Of a stretch of DNA of 9,504 bases, positions 5,780 to 9,504 are shown piece after piece; the first letter of the stretch is position 1; each line of letters begins with the position of its first letter. A program made the translations under genes and the position numbers. The notes beneath the pieces were generated by a model. It made no database searches. It worked only from the letters and a program-made list of their open reading frames with translations, and was not told the DNA's origin. The stretch covers positions 1-9,504 of the forward strand of contig JARIET010000090.1 in NCBI GenBank assembly GCA_031127185.1. Direction: 5' to 3'. The DNA comes from Gemmatimonadota bacterium. Lineage in GTDB: Bacteria > Gemmatimonadota > Gemmatimonadetes > Gemmatimonadales > Gemmatimonadaceae.

Positions 5780-6583
5780 ATGCGCGTCAGCCTTGCCAGC
5801 CGCCACTTCGTTCGTCGAAGCGCTATCGGACTCGCGGTCGGTGTTGCCGCAGCATCATTGGCGTCAGCGCAGACGAGCCTGGGATCGCAGCCGATTCCCG
5901 CCTTCTCCACGTTCTATGTGACGACTGGCACGCTGCTAATGGATGTGTCTCGGTTGAATCCGCACTTTGAGCGAAACGACCTCGCGGCGAACCTGCGTCC
6001 AGGCTTTTATACGATCTCGAACGATGGGTACTCACTGGGCGTCGGGGGGTACGGTCCCGTGTTCAATCGACTGTTGGCCGGCGGTGAGTGGCATACTGCG
6101 CAGCTCGGCGAGGAAGCCAGCCCGTCGGGAAAGACCAACGCACTCTCGACGAACTATGTGATGGGCACGCTGGGATTCGCGATCTGGACATCGTGGCGCT
6201 TGAATGTGGCGGCATTCGCAGGGGTTGGCCCCGGCAAGGTGAAACTCACGCTGACATCGCGTGACGGCGGACCGACCGTTTCGCCAAGTATCGATCCGAC
6301 ATTTGACGAGATCGTCCTGGCATCCGGCGCCCGCAGTGTCATCGAAGGGAGCTATCTGATGGTGCAGCCTGGCATGGCCGTCGATTTCCTGATGCTGCGC
6401 CAGACAGTGGACCGCGTCGGACTGACGCTCGGCGTCCGCTTTTCGAGCCTGATCTCGCCGAACCGCACCACGTGGACCTACGAAGGGCGAACGGTGTTCG
6501 GCGGTCCCGACGCGGGACCGACGGGCGGAAGTGTTCGCGTTCTGGTGGGTGTCGGCGGCTTCCGGATGGGCGGCAGCCGCTAG
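5780..6583 (+). CDS. secreted, probably outer-membrane beta-barrel-like protein
   Basis: This is a 267-residue exported protein of no family I can name. It begins with a clear Sec signal peptide: basic MRVSLASRHFVRR, a hydrophobic core (IGLAVGVAAASL) and the cleavage motif ASA-Q after residue 30. The mature part has many alternating polar/hydrophobic stretches rich in Gly, Tyr, Trp and Thr, such as YSLGVGGYGPVF (84-95), VMGTLGFAIWTSWRLNVAAFAGVG (127-150, seen as two strands), VDRVGLTLGVRFSSLI (210-225) and a C-terminal SVRVLVGVGGFRMG. This fits beta-hairpins of a small barrel. It does not end in the aromatic residue typical of many outer-membrane proteins. The start is ATG 5780 with GGGGAG (5763-5768) 11 bases upstream. 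Its TAG stop overlaps the stop of the convergent glycosyltransferase gene within the palindrome CTAG. Function is unknown. Confidence 0.8.
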   Translation: MRVSLASRHFVRRSAIGLAVGVAAASLASAQTSLGSQPIPAFSTFYVTTGTLLMDVSRLNPHFERNDLAANLRPGFYTISNDGYSLGVGGYGPVFNRLLAGGEWHTAQLGEEASPSGKTNALSTNYVMGTLGFAIWTSWRLNVAAFAGVGPGKVKLTLTSRDGGPTVSPSIDPTFDEIVLASGARSVIEGSYLMVQPGMAVDFLMLRQTVDRVGLTLGVRFSSLISPNRTTWTYEGRTVFGGPDAGPTGGSVRVLVGVGGFRMGGSR

Positions 6584-7755
6584 TTGCCGGCGGCTCGGGG
6601 CAGGCCTGCCGCGGCAATCGCGGCGCGTACGCCACTCAGCATCGCATCGCGCGTAAACCGGCTCCGCGCGTGATCCTGCCCCCGTTGCGCCATCGCGCGC
6701 GCGCGAGCCGGATCGTCGATCACCGAACTGATGGCTCGAGCGAGCGCGGCGGAATCTGCCGGGGGCACGAGTAGAGCGGTCTCACCGTCGCGTGCGATCT
6801 CGGATACGCCGCCGGCATTCGCAGCAATGACCGGCTTGCCGGCGAGCATCCCCTCCACGACCACGCGCCCAAACGGCTCCGGATAGATGCTCGAGTGGAC
6901 CACCAGGTCTGCCGCGGCAAGGAGGAGCGGGACATCATTGCGCATCCCCAGAAACCGCACGCGGTGGCCAAGGTTCAGTTCACGCGCGAGAGCTCGAAGC
7001 TCGTCGGCAAACGCCTCCTCACCAAAGAGCGGTGCCCCAATGATCCATGCCTGCGCCCGTGGCTCGAGCGCCAACGCACGAAGCAACACCTGCTGTCCCT
7101 TCCACGGGTGAAATCGACCGACGTGGACGACAAGCGGCATGCCCTCGTGCGCGCCATGCCCGCTGCGTGCCGCGCGCACGGCATCGGCGGTCACCGCGTC
7201 GAACGGCCCGGAATCGATTCCGTTGTGAACCACCCGGATGAGCAACGCATTGCCCCCTGAACGGACGAACGCATCGGCGGTTGCCTGCGAGTTGGCAATC
7301 ACGCTGCGCGCGCAGCGATTGGCGAGCCAGGTCACTCCACGCGCGTTCGTCGCGCTGAAGTGCGGCGGACCGAGGATGTCACGGAGGTGCCAGACCACCG
7401 GCCGCCGCGCGAGCCAACCAGCCAGCGCCGCGACAACAAACGCCTTTTGCGAGTTCGCATAGAGCAGGTCTGCATCGCGTGCACGACCCGCAAGTCGGCG
7501 CGCCGCGCCGAACACATCCCAGAGCGCAGCTGGCGACGGAACGATGCCCGCCTTTCGTACGCGTGCGGCCGCGCCGAGGGCGTCGACCACAACGGATACG
7601 CCGCGCCGCTCGAGCTCGGTGCGAAACGGGCCGTCGGCGAGCAGCACCACCGATGCCTGCCGGCCGAACGCACTGATGATGTCGAGTAAGGAAAACTCGG
7701 CACCCCCCAAGACGCCGGCATGATCGACAAAGAGTATCCTGCGGTGCGCGCTCAT
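6580..7755 (-). CDS. GT4-family glycosyltransferase
   Basis: This 391-residue retaining glycosyltransferase would move a sugar from a nucleotide donor onto a growing glycan at the cytoplasmic face of the membrane. It shows the two-domain GT-B layout. The N-terminal acceptor domain starts ILFVDHAGVLGGAEFSLLD (7-25), whose GGAE is typical. It is followed by DADLLYANS and VVWHLRD (120-126), then SVIANSQATADAF, RVVHNGID and the donor domain VVHVGRFHPWKG (209-220). The GT4 EX7E motif is E293-PFGRVVV-E301, followed by GMLAGKPVIA and GGVSEI. There are no membrane segments and the length is normal for the family. The ATG at 7755 overlaps the stop of the upstream fusion gene (ATGA), so the two are probably co-translated and act in the same polysaccharide pathway. 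Donor and acceptor sugars cannot be read from sequence. Confidence 0.95.
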   Translation of the reverse strand: MSAHRRILFVDHAGVLGGAEFSLLDIISAFGRQASVVLLADGPFRTELERRGVSVVVDALGAAARVRKAGIVPSPAALWDVFGAARRLAGRARDADLLYANSQKAFVVAALAGWLARRPVVWHLRDILGPPHFSATNARGVTWLANRCARSVIANSQATADAFVRSGGNALLIRVVHNGIDSGPFDAVTADAVRAARSGHGAHEGMPLVVHVGRFHPWKGQQVLLRALALEPRAQAWIIGAPLFGEEAFADELRALARELNLGHRVRFLGMRNDVPLLLAAADLVVHSSIYPEPFGRVVVEGMLAGKPVIAANAGGVSEIARDGETALLVPPADSAALARAISSVIDDPARARAMAQRGQDHARSRFTRDAMLSGVRAAIAAAGLPRAAGN

Positions 7756-9504
7756 TGCCTCAGCGCCCGCTCATAGACGCCGCGCACACGCGCGGCGATG
7801 ACCGGCCAGTCGTAGTGTCGGCGCGCGAATGCGAGGCAGGTTGCCGCATCCGGTAGCCGGAGTTCGCCGGTCAGCGCGCGCGACATGCCGTCGGCAAGTG
7901 CCGCGGGCTCGCTACCGCACAGCACCAAGTCCGGCGACAGTTCGTTTACTGCCTCTGGGAGTCCGCCCACCGGCGTCACGATGCAGGGCGTTCCGGCTGC
8001 CAGCGATTCCGCGACGATCAGCCCGAATCCCTCGAGCTGGGTCGTCGGAACGATACTCAGATCAGCGGCCCGGTACGCGGCGGGCAGCAAATCGTCCGGA
8101 ATGAACCCCGTGAGCTGCACGTGGTTGCTCAATCCCTGACGCCGGATGCTCTCGGCGAGTTCCGCGCCCATAGCCCCGCGCCCGGCGATCAATACGAGCG
8201 CGTCGGGCACCCGCTCCACGAGGCGGGGCACCGCCTCGATGAGGTTGTCCAGCCCCATCCGGCGCGTCAGCCGACGCACGGCGAGCACAATCTTCCGGTC
8301 GCGGGGCCAACCGAGTCTCGCGCGGCAAGCATCGCGCGATTCGGCAATCGCAAAGCGGTTCACGTCCACGCCGCCGGGAATCACATGAATCCGCTCAGCG
8401 GGAATCCCGAACCGTTCCTCGAGAATCTTTCCGAACGGGGACGAGAGAACGATGAACGCCGTCGCGCGCCGATACACGGCCCGTTCCACCCACGACTTGG
8501 CGAGCACGGACAGGGCGCCCTGTCGCTCTGCACGCCCCTCGAGCCCCCAGGGTCCCTGAAAGTGCACCACCAACGGGCGGTCGCCAAGCACGCCGAGCAC
8601 GGGATACGTGTAGAGGGCAAAATGCGAGACGATGAGCCGCGTCGGGTCGCTGCGCACAGCCGCGCGCGATCGCCGAAACACCGCTGACAATCGCGGCACC
8701 AGCCCTTCCGCATGAGGTGCGAACCCCTCGACCCGACCTTCCGAATCTCGCGCGACGTTCGCTGTCCCCGCCACAAGTCCGCGAACCCCGACGCCCGCAT
8801 CGGGGAGATGTTTGATCAACTCGTAATACACGCGATTCAGGCCACCCGGTCGCTCGGGAAACCATTCCATCCCCAGCTGCAGCGTCGGGAGCGGGGGGAT
8901 CACGGCGGCGCGTGGGCCCTTCTGTGGAGTCGAAAGAAAGGCGTCCATCCGGGCATCGGGCGCCATTGAGCGATCAAGAACGATCCGCGCCCATACCTCG
9001 AGGACCAGCAGTGTGAAGATCTGCTCGCCCCAGTTCCGCGCTCCCGTAAAGTGTTCTTCGAGCATGCCACGCACGAAAGCCGGACGAATCCATCCGCGAT
9101 CGAAGAAACTGCGATTGTCGAGTGCGGCACGCGCATACGGCGCCAGCTCGCCCCGCAGCCACTCCGATGCCGGCATGACGAACCCGCGCTTGCGGCGATA
9201 CGCCACATGCTCAGGCACCAGCTGTCCCGCCACGCGCTTGAGGATGTGCTTCGTGTGCAGGCGGCGGAACCGCAAATGACTGGGGATTCGGGCCGCGTAC
9301 TCAATCAGCGCCGTGTCGAGCAGCGGTGATCGCGCCTCAAGTCCATGCGCCATCGTCGCCCGGTCGGCCTTGGACAGGAGTTGATCCGGGAGATAGGTGT
9401 GAAAGTCGCCGGCCAGTGCGCGATCCACATCGTCACCAGCCTCGCCCAGCTCCCACGCCGTGCGGTACAGAGCATCCGGATGCCAGTCCGCAACCGCGCA
9501 GATC
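7752..9504 (-). CDS. asparagine-synthase-type amidotransferase fused to GT4 glycosyltransferase (5' end outside window)
   Basis: A single uninterrupted frame of 583 visible codons enters from the right edge; the true start is outside. Visible residues 1-177 are the C-terminal half of an AsnB-like synthetase domain: GDFHTYLPDQLLSKADRATM (32-51), then EARSPLLD (56-63), KRGFVMPASEWLRGEL (105-120) and the closing GEQIFTLLVLEVWARIV (159-175). A linker (about 178-205) rich in Pro, Ala and Asp follows. Residues 206-583 form a complete GT4 enzyme: LQLGMEWFPERPGGLNRVYY (208-227), VVHFQGPWG, VIPGGVDVNRF (374-384), the donor-site RRLTRRMGLDNLIEA, and EX7E as E491-GFGLIVA-E499. The ATP-pyrophosphatase SGGxDS motif and glutaminase Cys would lie upstream and cannot be checked. 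AsnB-like amidotransferases are common in exopolysaccharide clusters, where amide formation on sugars or peptides is suspected. Internal ATGs at 8966 and 8948 lack a convincing ribosome binding site, which favours one fused protein. Confidence 0.88.
   Translation of the reverse strand, partial: ICAVADWHPDALYRTAWELGEAGDDVDRALAGDFHTYLPDQLLSKADRATMAHGLEARSPLLDTALIEYAARIPSHLRFRRLHTKHILKRVAGQLVPEHVAYRRKRGFVMPASEWLRGELAPYARAALDNRSFFDRGWIRPAFVRGMLEEHFTGARNWGEQIFTLLVLEVWARIVLDRSMAPDARMDAFLSTPQKGPRAAVIPPLPTLQLGMEWFPERPGGLNRVYYELIKHLPDAGVGVRGLVAGTANVARDSEGRVEGFAPHAEGLVPRLSAVFRRSRAAVRSDPTRLIVSHFALYTYPVLGVLGDRPLVVHFQGPWGLEGRAERQGALSVLAKSWVERAVYRRATAFIVLSSPFGKILEERFGIPAERIHVIPGGVDVNRFAIAESRDACRARLGWPRDRKIVLAVRRLTRRMGLDNLIEAVPRLVERVPDALVLIAGRGAMGAELAESIRRQGLSNHVQLTGFIPDDLLPAAYRAADLSIVPTTQLEGFGLIVAESLAAGTPCIVTPVGGLPEAVNELSPDLVLCGSEPAALADGMSRALTGELRLPDAATCLAFARRHYDWPVIAARVRGVYERALRQ

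Noticed and set aside
8121..8687. Plus-strand open frame of about 188 codons
   Set aside because: It is antisense to the glycosyltransferase half of the fusion; His/Pro/Arg-rich shadow with no start signal or family match.
9429..9504. GTG at 9428 as the start of the amidotransferase fusion
   Set aside because: The frame stays open to the window edge and reads ICAVADWHPDALYRTAWELG, continuing an AsnB-like domain, so 9428 is an internal valine codon and the gene begins outside.
1..9504. tRNA, rRNA, CRISPR, insertion sequence or phage signatures
   Set aside because: No tRNA-like cloverleaf, rRNA-like stretch, spaced repeat array, transposase motif or terminal inverted repeat was seen on either strand by reading.

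Overview
The window is 9.5 kb of high-GC bacterial DNA, densely packed with genes. Four neighbouring gene pairs overlap by four bases (ATGA or GTGA), and two convergent pairs meet tail to tail. Family content (a DUF6526-type membrane protein, a GASGCSID-motif orphan protein, a small secreted barrel-like protein and a membrane-bound spermidine-synthase homologue) together with the base composition resembles Gemmatimonadota. That taxonomic call is inference from style, not from a marker gene.

Region 1 (1-2212, minus strand) is an export operon read right to left: a HlyD-type lipoprotein adaptor, an ABC ATPase and the start of an ABC-2 permease that runs off the left edge. The genes are joined by 4-bp overlaps. 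The set matches YbhG/YbhF/YbhS-type or drug-efflux exporters; the cargo cannot be told.

Region 2 (2276-5068, plus strand) is a compact three-gene operon divergent from region 1: a two-helix DUF6526 membrane protein, a CDGSH [2Fe-2S] protein, and a 682-residue polytopic membrane protein with a spermidine-synthase-like SAM-binding domain between its two membrane blocks. The first two genes overlap by 4 bp and the third starts 4 bp later. In the third protein the usual first catalytic aspartate of spermidine synthase appears to be glycine, so polyamine synthesis is doubtful.

Region 3 (5087-6583) holds two divergent single genes: an uncharacterised GASGCSID-motif cytosolic protein (minus) and a secreted, probably outer-membrane protein (plus). 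The 192-bp gap between them carries five copies of GTGAC/GTCAC, including two 9-bp direct repeats, and is the best candidate regulatory region in the window.

Region 4 (6580-9504, minus strand) looks like the end of a surface polysaccharide cluster. A protein entering from the right edge joins the C-terminal half of an asparagine-synthase-type amidotransferase to a complete GT4 glycosyltransferase in one reading frame. It overlaps by 4 bp a second, stand-alone GT4 glycosyltransferase. The amidotransferase-glycosyltransferase fusion is the most unusual object here. No tRNA, rRNA, CRISPR array, insertion sequence or phage gene was seen.
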